DNA from: Actinomadura spongiicola
GTDB lineage: Bacteria; Actinomycetota; Actinomycetes; Streptosporangiales; Streptosporangiaceae
Reading direction: 5' to 3'
Length of the DNA stretch: 64,000 bases
Assembly (NCBI RefSeq): GCF_003432485.1
Contig: NZ_QVNQ01000003.1
Coordinates: forward strand, 434,001-498,000
The notes under the pieces were generated by a model that worked only from the letters and a program-made list of their open reading frames with translations, did not search any database and was not told the DNA's origin. Shown piece by piece: positions 42,980 to 50,878 of this stretch (the first letter of the stretch is position 1; every line of letters starts with the position of its first letter). Position numbers and translations under genes: made by a program.

Positions 42980-45157
42980 ATGACCTGGGACATGCGCATG
43001 CGCAACAACATGTTCCGGCGCCTGCCGGTGGAGCAGGCGACCGGCAAGATCTACGGTGGCCGGCACCGGCTTCGCGTGGTGTACCGAACCCGAGATCTCG
43101 TCGTCCTCGGCCTCGGTGTGATGATCGGCTCCGGCATCTTCAAGATCGCGGGTGAGCAGGCCGTATCGACCGCCGGTCCCGGCGTGATCCTGTCCTTTCT
43201 CATCGCCGGTGCCGCGTGCCTGCTGGTCGCGCTGGCCCTCGCCGAACTGTCCTCGATCATCCCGGTGGCGGGCAGCGCCTACTCCTTCAGCTACGTCGCG
43301 TTCGGCGAGGTGTGGGCGTGGATCGTCGGCTGGGCGCTGGTGATGGAGCTGCTGCTCGCCGCGTCGGTGCTGGCGCGGGTCTGGTCGCTGTACGCGGCGC
43401 AGACGCTCAACGACTTCGGGGTTCCGATCCCCGGGTGGCTCGGCGACCTGATCGGTCAGCAGAAGGGCCCCGACCTCTTCGCGTTCGTCATTCTGTTGCT
43501 GGTCGTCCTGATGCTGGCCACCGGCAGCCGGATGAGCCTGCGGACGCTGTGGTTCATGGTGATGGCCAAGCTCATCGTCGTCGGGCTGGTCATCGCCACC
43601 GGGCTGAAGTTCTTCAGCCCCGACAACGTCACGCCGTTCCTCCCGCCCGCCCGGCCGGCTCCCGAGGGCGACAAGACGGCCCTGGACGCCCTCCTCGGCG
43701 CGCTCGGCGGCGGCAGTCCCGAGGTGTTCGGCGTCTGGGGCCTGTTCGCGGCGGCGCCCGCGATCGCGTTCGCCTACGTCGGCTTCGACCTGATCGCGAC
43801 GTCCGCCGAGGAGACCGAGGACGCGCCCCGTAAGGTGCCGCGCGGCATCCTCACGGCCCTGATCACCGCGGTCGTGCTGTACGCGGCCGTCGCGGTCGTG
43901 CTGGTCGGCATGGTCGGCATGGACGGCTTCGCCAGGCTCGACCCGAACAAGCTGCTGATCGCCGCGGCGTTCGACTCGGTCGGCGCGGGCGCGATGGGCA
44001 AGCTCGTCAACGTGGGCGTGATGGTGGCGCTGACCACCGTCATCCTGGTCCTGGTGATCAGCCTGACGCGGGTGGTGTTCTCGATGTCGCGCGACGGGCT
44101 GCTGCCGCGCCCGCTGGCGTCCATGAGCCGCCGCTACAAGGTGCCGTCCCGGGCCACGCTGGTGTCGGGCGGCGCGGCGCTGGTGACGTCGCAGACGATC
44201 GACGTGCTCACGCTGGAGCAGCTCGTGGTGATCGGAACGCTGTTCGCGTTCCTGTTCGTCCCGGCCGCGATGCTGGCGCTGCGGCACAGCCGGCCCGACC
44301 TGCACCGCCCGTTCCGGGTGCCGGCCGCACCGTTCACCGCCGTCGTGACGATCATCGCGGTGGGCTGGCTGATGCTGAACCTGAAGGTCGAGACGTGGGC
44401 GTACTTCGGGATCTGGATGGTCCTCGGGGTGCTGCTGTACCTGGCGTACGGGCGGCGGAAGAGCCAGCTGAAGCTGCTGCTGGACGAGCCGCCGTCCCGG
44501 CACCCTCTGGCCTCCCAGACGTCCGTGGCGCCGCCCCCGGGCGTGCCCGTCCTGCCCGCCCCGCACCACGACCCGCGGTCGTTCCCGTACCAGGACCAGG
44601 CGCCGAGCGGCGGGTACCCGGGCCAGTCTGGGACCTGGCCGACCGACGTGCGGCCGGGGGCGCCGGAGGACCCGTACGCGTCCGGGCGGTACCCGACCGG
44701 ACGGCAGCCGACCGGCCAGTTCTCCCCGGAGACCGACACGTCCACGGACCCGTTCGGCAGTGCCTCGTACCCGTACGGCTCCGGCGCCTATTCGTCCGGC
44801 CCGCAGCAGTCCGGGCAGTATTCGTCCCGCCCCGAGCAGCCCGGGTCGGACCAGCACGGGAGCGGCCAGTACCCGTCTGACCGGTACGGAAGCGGCCAGT
44901 ACGGAAGCGGCCAGTACGGGAGCGGTCAATACGGGAGCGGTCAATACGGGAGCGGTCAATACGAGAGCGGCCGGTACGGGAGTGGCCAGTACGGGTCGTA
45001 CGAGTCGGGCCCGGGTCAGCCGGCGGCGTCCGGGCCGTATCCCGCCGAGCCGCATGGTTCCGGCTCCTACCCGACGGATCCACGGGAGAGCGCGCGTCCT
45101 CAGGACGGGGAGTGGCACGAGGAGCCCCCGTACCCCGGCGGACGGCACCGCCGCTGA
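42980..45157 (+). CDS. APC-superfamily amino-acid permease with long repetitive C-terminal tail
   Basis: Protein of 725 residues. Residues 35-485 form a 12-helix APC permease: [20 protein letters not shown] substrate loop, [40 protein letters not shown] and [11 protein letters not shown]. It resembles the cationic amino-acid/YfnA group. Residues about 500-725 are an extra, disordered, cytosolic tail rich in Pro, Gly, Ser, Tyr and Gln, with seven YGSGQ-like pentads. Typical permeases of this class lack such a tail. A G-rich ribosome site precedes ATG 42980. Tyr/Ser-rich tails may be phosphorylated or phase-separate; this is speculation. Confidence 0.88.
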   Translation: MTWDMRMRNNMFRRLPVEQATGKIYGGRHRLRVVYRTRDLVVLGLGVMIGSGIFKIAGEQAVSTAGPGVILSFLIAGAACLLVALALAELSSIIPVAGSAYSFSYVAFGEVWAWIVGWALVMELLLAASVLARVWSLYAAQTLNDFGVPIPGWLGDLIGQQKGPDLFAFVILLLVVLMLATGSRMSLRTLWFMVMAKLIVVGLVIATGLKFFSPDNVTPFLPPARPAPEGDKTALDALLGALGGGSPEVFGVWGLFAAAPAIAFAYVGFDLIATSAEETEDAPRKVPRGILTALITAVVLYAAVAVVLVGMVGMDGFARLDPNKLLIAAAFDSVGAGAMGKLVNVGVMVALTTVILVLVISLTRVVFSMSRDGLLPRPLASMSRRYKVPSRATLVSGGAALVTSQTIDVLTLEQLVVIGTLFAFLFVPAAMLALRHSRPDLHRPFRVPAAPFTAVVTIIAVGWLMLNLKVETWAYFGIWMVLGVLLYLAYGRRKSQLKLLLDEPPSRHPLASQTSVAPPPGVPVLPAPHHDPRSFPYQDQAPSGGYPGQSGTWPTDVRPGAPEDPYASGRYPTGRQPTGQFSPETDTSTDPFGSASYPYGSGAYSSGPQQSGQYSSRPEQPGSDQHGSGQYPSDRYGSGQYGSGQYGSGQYGSGQYGSGQYESGRYGSGQYGSYESGPGQPAASGPYPAEPHGSGSYPTDPRESARPQDGEWHEEPPYPGGRHRR
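44885..44989 (+). repeat. Seven tandem 15-base repeats encoding YGSGQ pentads
   Basis: Seven consecutive 15-base units (TACGGRAGCGGYCAR type): five exact YGSGQ, one YESGR, one YGSGQ. Three central units are identical at DNA level, suggesting recent expansion. Confidence 0.85.
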
Positions 45158-45202
45158 GGCCGATCCCCGAAGATTCAATTTTGTAAGATCTCGCCGAACT
45201 TG

Positions 45203-45234
45203 GCGGGCGTCGCTCCTCCGGGAGCGGCGCCCGC
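45203..45234 (+). terminator. Terminator after the permease gene
   Basis: GCGGGCG-T-CGCTCC pairs with GGAGCG-G-CGCCCGC, a 14-step stem with one G-T pair and a four-base loop, followed by TTCCGTTCC. It isolates the permease from the regulator operon downstream. Confidence 0.75.
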
Positions 45235-45289
45235 TTCCGTTCCTCCCGGCGAAGACCTGGACACCGGCGGCCGTCCGCGTTATGTTGTA

Positions 45290-45332
45290 CTCAATCTGAG
45301 ATGAACTCAAACTGAGACTTACTCAGATCGAG
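45290..45332 (+). promoter_or_regulatory. Three phased palindromic operators before the NUDIX regulator
   Basis: CTCAATCTGAG (45290-45300), CTCAAACTGAG (45306-45316) and CTCAGATCGAG (45322-45332) start exactly 16 bases apart. The first two are perfect CTCA-N3-TGAG palindromes and the third is CTC-N5-GAG. The last ends 20 bases before the ATG at 45353. They are probably bound by the encoded NrtR-like regulator, giving autorepression of the whole five-gene operon. Confidence 0.75.
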
Positions 45333-45352
45333 AGTGACAGGAGGGGACACGG

Positions 45353-46186
45353 ATGACTCCGGATCCGGCGCGCGACGAGAGCGAGTTCCTCGCGAACTAC
45401 GACCCGCGCGACTACGACCCGGTCTCCGTGACGGTGGACGTCGTCGCCCTCACCATCCGGGACGGAGCCCTGCACGTGCTGCTGGTGCGGCGCGGGAACG
45501 CCCCGTACGCGGGGATGTGGGCGCTGCCCGGCGGTTTCGTCCAGGCGGGCGGACCGCTTCAGGGCACCGACGCCGAGGACCTCAGCGACGCGGCCGTCCG
45601 CGAACTCGCCGAGGAGACCGGGCTCAGCGCCAAGGGCGGCGCGCTCGGCCGCATGCACCTGGAACAGCTCGCCACGTACGGTTCCCCCGGCCGTGACCCG
45701 CGGATGCGCGTCATCTCCGTCGCGTACCTGGCGTTCGCGCCGGAGCTGCCCGACCCCGAGGCGGGCGGGGACGCCGCCGACGCGGCCTGGGTGCCGGTCG
45801 ACGCCCTCGGCCTCACCGAGTCCGGGGACCAGCGTCCCGGAACGACCCGCCGGCTGGCGTTCGACCACGCGCGGATCCTGTCGGACGGCCTGGAGCGGGC
45901 GCGCGGGAAGCTGGAGTACACGCCGCTCGCCACGGCGTTCTGCGGCGCCGAGTTCACGATCCCGGAGCTGCGCGCGGTCTACGAGGCGGTGTGGGGCGAG
46001 GAACTGCACGCCGGGAACTTCCACCGGAAGGTGCTGTCGGTGCCGGGGTTCGTGGAGAGCACCGGCGAGACGTCCGACCGCGGCGGGCGGCGCGGCGGCC
46101 CCCGGCCCCGCCTTTACCGGGCCGGTGACGCCCGCCTCCTGCACCCCGCGCTGCTGCGACCCAGCCGGGAGGAGGAGATCCGATGA
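45353..46186 (+). CDS. NrtR-like regulator: NUDIX domain plus winged helix
   Basis: Protein of 277 residues. The N-terminal NUDIX fold (about 20-170) has LLVRRGNAPYAGMWALPGGF and the helix VRELAEETGLS, retaining the REx2EExG core (83-90). The C-terminal part (about 190-277) is the winged-helix extension of NrtR proteins (FDHARILSDGLERARGKLEY, FTIPELRAVYEAVWGEEL, NFHRKVLSV). NrtR proteins bind ADP-ribose-type ligands and control NAD or ADP-ribose genes. An AGGAGG-like site precedes ATG 45353. Its stop overlaps the next gene by ATGA, making it the head of the operon. Confidence 0.9.
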   Translation: MTPDPARDESEFLANYDPRDYDPVSVTVDVVALTIRDGALHVLLVRRGNAPYAGMWALPGGFVQAGGPLQGTDAEDLSDAAVRELAEETGLSAKGGALGRMHLEQLATYGSPGRDPRMRVISVAYLAFAPELPDPEAGGDAADAAWVPVDALGLTESGDQRPGTTRRLAFDHARILSDGLERARGKLEYTPLATAFCGAEFTIPELRAVYEAVWGEELHAGNFHRKVLSVPGFVESTGETSDRGGRRGGPRPRLYRAGDARLLHPALLRPSREEEIR

Positions 46187-47211
46187 ACGACCGGGCGCTC
46201 GACGACGCGCTGGCGCGGCTCGACCGGGTGCGCGTCCCCGCCGACCTGTTCGGGGAGGACGAGGTCGAGGCGGCGCGGCGGTACCGGCGGCTGGCGCGGC
46301 TCGTCCACCCCGACGCGACCGGCGGCCGCACCCGCGACGCGTTCATCAGGCTGAACGCGCTGTGGCGCGCCTACACCCGCGACGACACCACCACGATCAC
46401 CACCCGCCGCCACACCTACCGGCTCGACGGCGACGCGATCGGCGGCGACCTCGCCGAGCTGTACACGGCGAGCCCGGACGCCGGAGAGAGCGCCGTGCTG
46501 CTGAAGATGCCGCGCGACCCCCGCGACGGCGACCTCCTCGAACGCGAGGCCGAGGCGCTGCGGCGACTCTCCCGGGACGGTGACGGACGGTTCCGGCCGT
46601 ACGTGCCGCGCCTGATCGAGTCGTTCCGGCACCGGGACGCCTCGACGGGCGCGCGGCGGCGGGTCAACGTGATCGCCGCGCTGGACGGCTTCCCCACCCT
46701 GACCGAGGTCCGGCGGGCGTTCCCGGACGGCGTCGACCCCCGCGACGCGGCCTGGATGTGGCGGCGGCTGCTCGTCGCCCTCGGGTTCGCGCACCGGGCC
46801 GGCGTGCTGCACGGCGCCGTCCTGCCCGACCATGTGCTCATCCACCCCGAGAAGCACGGGCTCGTCCTGGTCGACTGGTGCTACTCCGTCACCGGCCACC
46901 ACGCGCTCGACGGGGCCGGGCGCGTCCCCGCGATGGTCGACCGTTACGCCGACTGGTACCCGCCGGAGGTGCCGGGACGGCAGACCGCGGGCCCGGCCAC
47001 CGACGTCTTCATGGCCACCCGCTGCATGCTCGACCTGATGGGCGACGAGGCCCCGAAGGCGATGCGCTCCTTCGCCCGCGGCTGCCTGCTCCCCGCGCGG
47101 AACCGGCGCCCGTCCGACGCCTGGCGCCTGCTGGCCGAACTGGACGAGCTGCTGGCACGGCTCTACGGCCCGCGGCGCTTCCGCCCCTTCCACCTGCCCA
47201 CCGCACACTGA
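46183..47211 (+). CDS. J-domain protein fused to a pseudokinase domain
   Basis: Protein of 342 residues. Residues about 20-65 resemble a J domain, with helix ARRYRRLARL, the HPD tripeptide at 42-44 and helix RDAFIRLNALWRAY. Residues about 75-330 follow a protein-kinase fold: SAVLLKMP with Lys108 as the ATP lysine and EREAEAL with Glu123 as its partner. The catalytic loop reads HGAVLPDHVLI (210-220), so the usual HRD Asp, Lys and Asn are replaced by Ala, Leu and His, and the DFG position reads VDW. It should bind nucleotide or partners but probably does not phosphorylate. An Hsp70 contact through HPD is possible. Confidence 0.8.
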   Translation: MNDRALDDALARLDRVRVPADLFGEDEVEAARRYRRLARLVHPDATGGRTRDAFIRLNALWRAYTRDDTTTITTRRHTYRLDGDAIGGDLAELYTASPDAGESAVLLKMPRDPRDGDLLEREAEALRRLSRDGDGRFRPYVPRLIESFRHRDASTGARRRVNVIAALDGFPTLTEVRRAFPDGVDPRDAAWMWRRLLVALGFAHRAGVLHGAVLPDHVLIHPEKHGLVLVDWCYSVTGHHALDGAGRVPAMVDRYADWYPPEVPGRQTAGPATDVFMATRCMLDLMGDEAPKAMRSFARGCLLPARNRRPSDAWRLLAELDELLARLYGPRRFRPFHLPTAH

Positions 47212-47221
47212 GGAGACGACC

Positions 47222-48193
47222 ATGGGAAGCGGACACTGGTCCACCGACGTCTACGCCGCACGCGCGAGCTACCGCGCGTCCACCGGCGCCAGCGCGTTCG
47301 CCTACTCCGACGGCGGCGCCACCACCGTCCACGCCGACCTCGACCCGTTCGGGGTGACCGTCCGGGAGAGCCGGGACTCCGACGACCACCCCGAGTCGCT
47401 GGCGATCGGCGTCCTGTTCGACGTGACCGGCTCGATGCGCAGGGTGCCGCGGACGCTCCAGTCCAGGCTGCCCGACCTGCTCGGACTGCTGCTGCGCAAG
47501 GGGTACGTCGAGCACCCGCACATCCTGTTCGGCGCGGTCGGCGACGCGACCTGCGACCGGGCGCCCCTCCAGATCGGCCAGTTCGAGGCCGACAACCGGA
47601 TGGAGGACGACCTCGGCAAGATCCTCCTCGAAGGCGGGGGCGGCGGCCAGATGACCGAGTCGTACGAGCTGGCCCTGTACTTCATGGCGCGGCACACCGC
47701 GATCGACTGCTTCGACAGGCGCGGGCGGCGCGGCTACCTGTTCATGATCGGCGACGAGCTGGCGTATCCGAAGGTCAAGCGGCGCGAGGTCGCGAAGGTC
47801 ATCGGCGACGAGCCGCCGGCGGACATCCCGACCGCCGAGATCGTCCGGGAGGTCCAGCGGAGGTACGACGTGTACTACATCATCCCGGAGGGCGCCTACC
47901 ACGCCGGAAGCCGCGAGCTGAAGGACTTCTGGCACGACCTCCTCGGCCAGAACGTGATCTACCTGGACGATCTCGACGCCGTGTCCGAGACGATCGCGCT
48001 GACGGTCGGGCTCGGCGAGGACGCCATCGACCTCGGCGCGGGCCTGGACCACCTGTCGGAGACCGGCTCGGACGCGGGGGCGTCGGTGTCGCGTGCGCTC
48101 GCCCGGCTGGACGCGTCCCGGGCGCCCGCCGCGGTGTCGTCCACGCCACCCGGGCTGGACGCCTCGCGCCCGTCGTCGACCACGCGCCTCTGA
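47222..48193 (+). CDS. von Willebrand factor A-type protein
   Basis: Protein of 323 residues. A vWA fold occupies about 60-265: VLFDVTGSM at 65-72 is the MIDAS motif (DxTxS form), then the acidic GGGGGQMTESYELAL segment carrying the Thr of the metal site, and YLFMIGDELAYP with the third MIDAS Asp. The N-terminal 55 residues are polar and family-specific; the C-terminal 50 are disordered and Ser/Pro-rich. There is no signal peptide, so it acts in the cytosol. It starts 10 bases after the pseudokinase gene. vWA plus kinase-like pairs are typical of assembly or chaperone-type regulatory modules. Confidence 0.85.
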   Translation: MGSGHWSTDVYAARASYRASTGASAFAYSDGGATTVHADLDPFGVTVRESRDSDDHPESLAIGVLFDVTGSMRRVPRTLQSRLPDLLGLLLRKGYVEHPHILFGAVGDATCDRAPLQIGQFEADNRMEDDLGKILLEGGGGGQMTESYELALYFMARHTAIDCFDRRGRRGYLFMIGDELAYPKVKRREVAKVIGDEPPADIPTAEIVREVQRRYDVYYIIPEGAYHAGSRELKDFWHDLLGQNVIYLDDLDAVSETIALTVGLGEDAIDLGAGLDHLSETGSDAGASVSRALARLDASRAPAAVSSTPPGLDASRPSSTTRL

Positions 48194-48196
48194 CCC

Positions 48197-49480
48197 ATGG
48201 ACCACGTGGTCGTCGTCGACCTCGGCTTCGGGGACGCGGGGAAGGGCACGGTCGTCGACCACCTCTGCTCGGCGAACCCCGTAGAGGCGGTCGTCCGGTT
48301 CAACGGCGGCGCCCAGGCGGCCCACAACGTCGTGACCACGGACGGACGCCACCACACGTTCGCCCAGTTCGGGTCGGGGACGTTCACGCCGGGCGTCCGG
48401 ACGCACCTGTCGCGGTTCATGCTCGTCGACCCCCTGGCCCTCGCCGCCGAGGCCGACCACCTCCGGGCCGTCGGCGTCGGCGACGCCCTCGACCGGCTGA
48501 CCGTCGACCGGGACGCGCTGCTGACGACGCCGTACCACCGGGCCGCGAACCACGCGCGGGAGACCGCGCGTGGCGCGGCGCGCCACGGGTCGTGCGGCAT
48601 GGGCATCGGGGAGACCGCGTCCTACGCGCTCGCGCACGACGACGCGCCCCGGGTCGGCGACTGCCGGTCACCGGCGCGGCTACGGCGGCGGTTGGCCGCG
48701 CTGCGCGACTGGTACCGCGACACTCTCCCGTCCGGGGCCCGCGTCCCTGACGTCGACGCCTGCGTGGACGCGTTCGCCGCCTTCGGCGCACGCGTCGAGA
48801 TCGTCGGCGGTGGCCACCTGCGGCGCCTGCTCCGCGCCGGGACCGTGGTGTTCGAGGGCGCGCAGGGCGTCCTGCTGGACGAGTGGCACGGCTTCCACCC
48901 GTACACGACCTGGTCGACGACCACGTTCGCCAACGCGGAGACGCTGCTGGCGGAGGCGGGCGGGTCCGCGACGCGGCTCGGGGTGCTGCGCGCGTACGCG
49001 ACCCGCCACGGCCCCGGCCCGTTCGTCACCGAGGACCCGGCGCTGACCGCGGACCTGCCCGACCCGCACAACGCCGCGGGCCGCTGGCAGGGCGCCTTCC
49101 GCGTCGGCCACCTCGACGCGGTCGCGCTCCGCTACGCGCTGGACGTGGTGGGCGGTGTGGACGGCCTCGCGGTCACGCATCTGGACGTCGCGGGGGCGCG
49201 TCCGGACCTGCGGATCTGCGAGGCCTACGAAATCGGCGGCGAGATCGGCGGCGAGCGGATCCGGTGCTTGGAGACCGGGCCGCCCGACCTGGACCGGCAG
49301 GCCGCCCTGACCCGCCTCCTTCGCACCGCCCGTCCCGTCTACGCGCCGCTCGGACGCGCGGCCGAGACGATCGAGGACGCGCTGCGGACCCCGGTCGTCC
49401 TCCGCTCCCACGGCCCCACCTCGGCGGACAAGACGGCCGGGAACGGGACCCTGCGTCGAAGGGCCCCGGCGACGACCTGA
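48197..49480 (+). CDS. Divergent adenylosuccinate synthetase (PurA) paralogue
   Basis: Protein of 427 residues, normal PurA length. Retained: GFGDAGKG at 10-17 with catalytic Asp13, FNGGAQAAHNV with His43, EGAQGVLLDEWHG at 220-232 and RAYATRHGPGPFVTED at 265-280. Changed: the aspartate loop TTGRxRRxGW reads AAGRWQGAFRVGH (293-305), and the guanine-recognition TKLD reads THLD (327-330). GIGPAYxDK reads GIGETASYA. The enzyme probably still couples nucleotide hydrolysis to a purine-6-amination-like reaction, but amine donor or nucleotide choice may differ. Housekeeping PurA should be elsewhere in the genome. Confidence 0.85.
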   Translation: MDHVVVVDLGFGDAGKGTVVDHLCSANPVEAVVRFNGGAQAAHNVVTTDGRHHTFAQFGSGTFTPGVRTHLSRFMLVDPLALAAEADHLRAVGVGDALDRLTVDRDALLTTPYHRAANHARETARGAARHGSCGMGIGETASYALAHDDAPRVGDCRSPARLRRRLAALRDWYRDTLPSGARVPDVDACVDAFAAFGARVEIVGGGHLRRLLRAGTVVFEGAQGVLLDEWHGFHPYTTWSTTTFANAETLLAEAGGSATRLGVLRAYATRHGPGPFVTEDPALTADLPDPHNAAGRWQGAFRVGHLDAVALRYALDVVGGVDGLAVTHLDVAGARPDLRICEAYEIGGEIGGERIRCLETGPPDLDRQAALTRLLRTARPVYAPLGRAAETIEDALRTPVVLRSHGPTSADKTAGNGTLRRRAPATT

Positions 49481-49481
49481 G

Positions 49482-50198
49482 ATGATCGGGACTATGCTTC
49501 AGGTCTGCCCGAACGGACGCCGGACCGAGGGCGTACCCGTCTCGCCGGAGGAGATCGCCGTCGCGGTCCGCGCCGCCGTCGACGTCGGCGCGGAGGACGC
49601 GCACCTGCATCCGCGGGACGACACGGGCGCCGACACCGTGGACCCGGTCCATGTCGCCGCCGCCGTCGGCGCCGTGCGCGCGTCGACGCCGTCCATCCAG
49701 ATCGGGGTGACCACCGGCGCGTGGACGGCGCCCGACCCGGTCGAGCGCGCCACCCGGATCCGCTCCTGGACCGTCCTGCCCGACCACGCGTCGGTGAACT
49801 TCCACGAGGACGGCGCCGAACTGGTCGCCGAGGCGCTCTTCGAACGCGGCGTCGCCATCGAGGCCGGGATCTTCTCCGGCACCGACGGCGCCGAACGGTT
49901 CAGGCGCTGGCCGCACGCCCACCACGTGCTGCGGATCCTCGCCGAGGTCACCGACCCCGACCCGGAGACCGCGACCGGGACGGCGAAGGCGCTCCTGCAC
50001 GACCTCGGCACCCGGCACGGCCGCCCCGTCCTGCTGCACGGGGAGGACGGCGGCGCGTGGCCCGTCCTGCGGCTCGCCGTCCGGCTGAACCTGGACGTCC
50101 GCATCGGCCTGGAGGACACGCTCGTCCTTCCGGACGGGGCACCCGCCGCCGACAACGCCGCCCTCGTCCAGACGGCTCGGGCCCTGCTCACCGCCTGA
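49482..50198 (+). CDS. BKACE/DUF849-family enzyme (beta-keto acid cleavage type)
   Basis: TIM-barrel protein of 238 residues, shorter than the roughly 300-residue 3-keto-5-aminohexanoate cleavage enzymes but with their signatures: QVCPNGRRT at the start, AVDVGAEDAHLHPRDDTGAD with the metal-binding HLHPRD, IGVTTGAW, HASVNFHEDGAE, LLHGEDGGAWPVLR and VRIGLEDTLVLPDG. The family uses Zn and acetyl-CoA to cleave beta-keto acids. It follows the PurA paralogue by one base and ends the operon. ATG 49494 is an alternative start. The substrate in this operon is unknown. Confidence 0.85.
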   Translation: MIGTMLQVCPNGRRTEGVPVSPEEIAVAVRAAVDVGAEDAHLHPRDDTGADTVDPVHVAAAVGAVRASTPSIQIGVTTGAWTAPDPVERATRIRSWTVLPDHASVNFHEDGAELVAEALFERGVAIEAGIFSGTDGAERFRRWPHAHHVLRILAEVTDPDPETATGTAKALLHDLGTRHGRPVLLHGEDGGAWPVLRLAVRLNLDVRIGLEDTLVLPDGAPAADNAALVQTARALLTA

Positions 50199-50207
50199 GA
50201 GGCACCG

Positions 50208-50224
50208 GCGTTCCTCAGGAACGC
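50208..50224. terminator. Hairpin between convergent genes
   Basis: GCGTTCC-tca-GGAACGC, seven perfect pairs, 10 bases after the end of the operon and overlapping the stop of the opposite gene. Likely bidirectional terminator. Confidence 0.55.
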
Positions 50225-50829
50225 GGGTTGTGACCGGCGTCGGCGTCCATCCGTGCCCAGTCGGCCTCCCACATCTCGTCGCGGTGCCGATCGCAGCGGC
50301 GGCGGACGAGCAGGTAGGCGATCCCCACCGGAACCCCGGCCGCGAGAACCGTCGCGGTGCCCGCGTACGCGGCGTCGGTCACCGTGCGGCTGTGCGGGCG
50401 GGGACGGACGGTCGGATCACCCGACCGGTCGACCCAGATGACCCGTTGCGCCCCGACCTTGGCGTTCTTCCAGCTCGGCAACGTCCCCGAGCGCGCCCTA
50501 CCGTCGGGGGCCTGCCAGGCGGCCTGGACGGTCTCGTGGACGTACCGGTCGCCGGACGTGCCGATCCCCCCGGTCGAGGTGACCGTCGCGACGACCTGAC
50601 GGCGCTCGGCGCGCTCGGCGTTCTCCGCGCGCAGACCCGCGTCATAGGACCAGGACGCGGCCAGCGCCGCGAGCGGCGGCGCCACGGCGAGCAGCAGCAC
50701 GAGCAGCGCGAGAGCGATCGCCCGCTGCACGCGGTCGACCCGGCGGCGCAGCGCGTTGCGCTCCAGACCGAGCCGCCTGCGCGCCCTGATGAGCGGCGAA
50801 GCGCCGCGCCCATTGCCGGACCTGCGCAT
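50215..50829 (-). CDS. Rv1733c-like transmembrane protein
   Basis: Protein of 204 residues. Two hydrophobic helices flank an extracytoplasmic domain: about 38-60 (IALALLVLLLAVAPPLAALA) and about 155-175. The loop carries VQAAWQAPDGRARSGTLPSW and KVGAQRVIWVDRSGDPT, typical of the Rv1733c family of actinobacterial membrane proteins. I use ATG 50829, eight bases after GGGGAGG; GTG 50838 touches that site. Function unknown. Confidence 0.8.
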   Translation of the reverse strand: MRRSGNGRGASPLIRARRRLGLERNALRRRVDRVQRAIALALLVLLLAVAPPLAALAASWSYDAGLRAENAERAERRQVVATVTSTGGIGTSGDRYVHETVQAAWQAPDGRARSGTLPSWKNAKVGAQRVIWVDRSGDPTVRPRPHSRTVTDAAYAGTATVLAAGVPVGIAYLLVRRRCDRHRDEMWEADWARMDADAGHNPRS

Positions 50830-50878
50830 CTGCGTCACCTCCCCGGGGAGTTCCCTCCCGGCAAGAGGCCCTCAGCCT

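Noticed and set aside
44352..45083. Minus-strand frame with [16 protein letters not shown] repeats
   Set aside because: It is the antisense shadow of the permease tail repeats.
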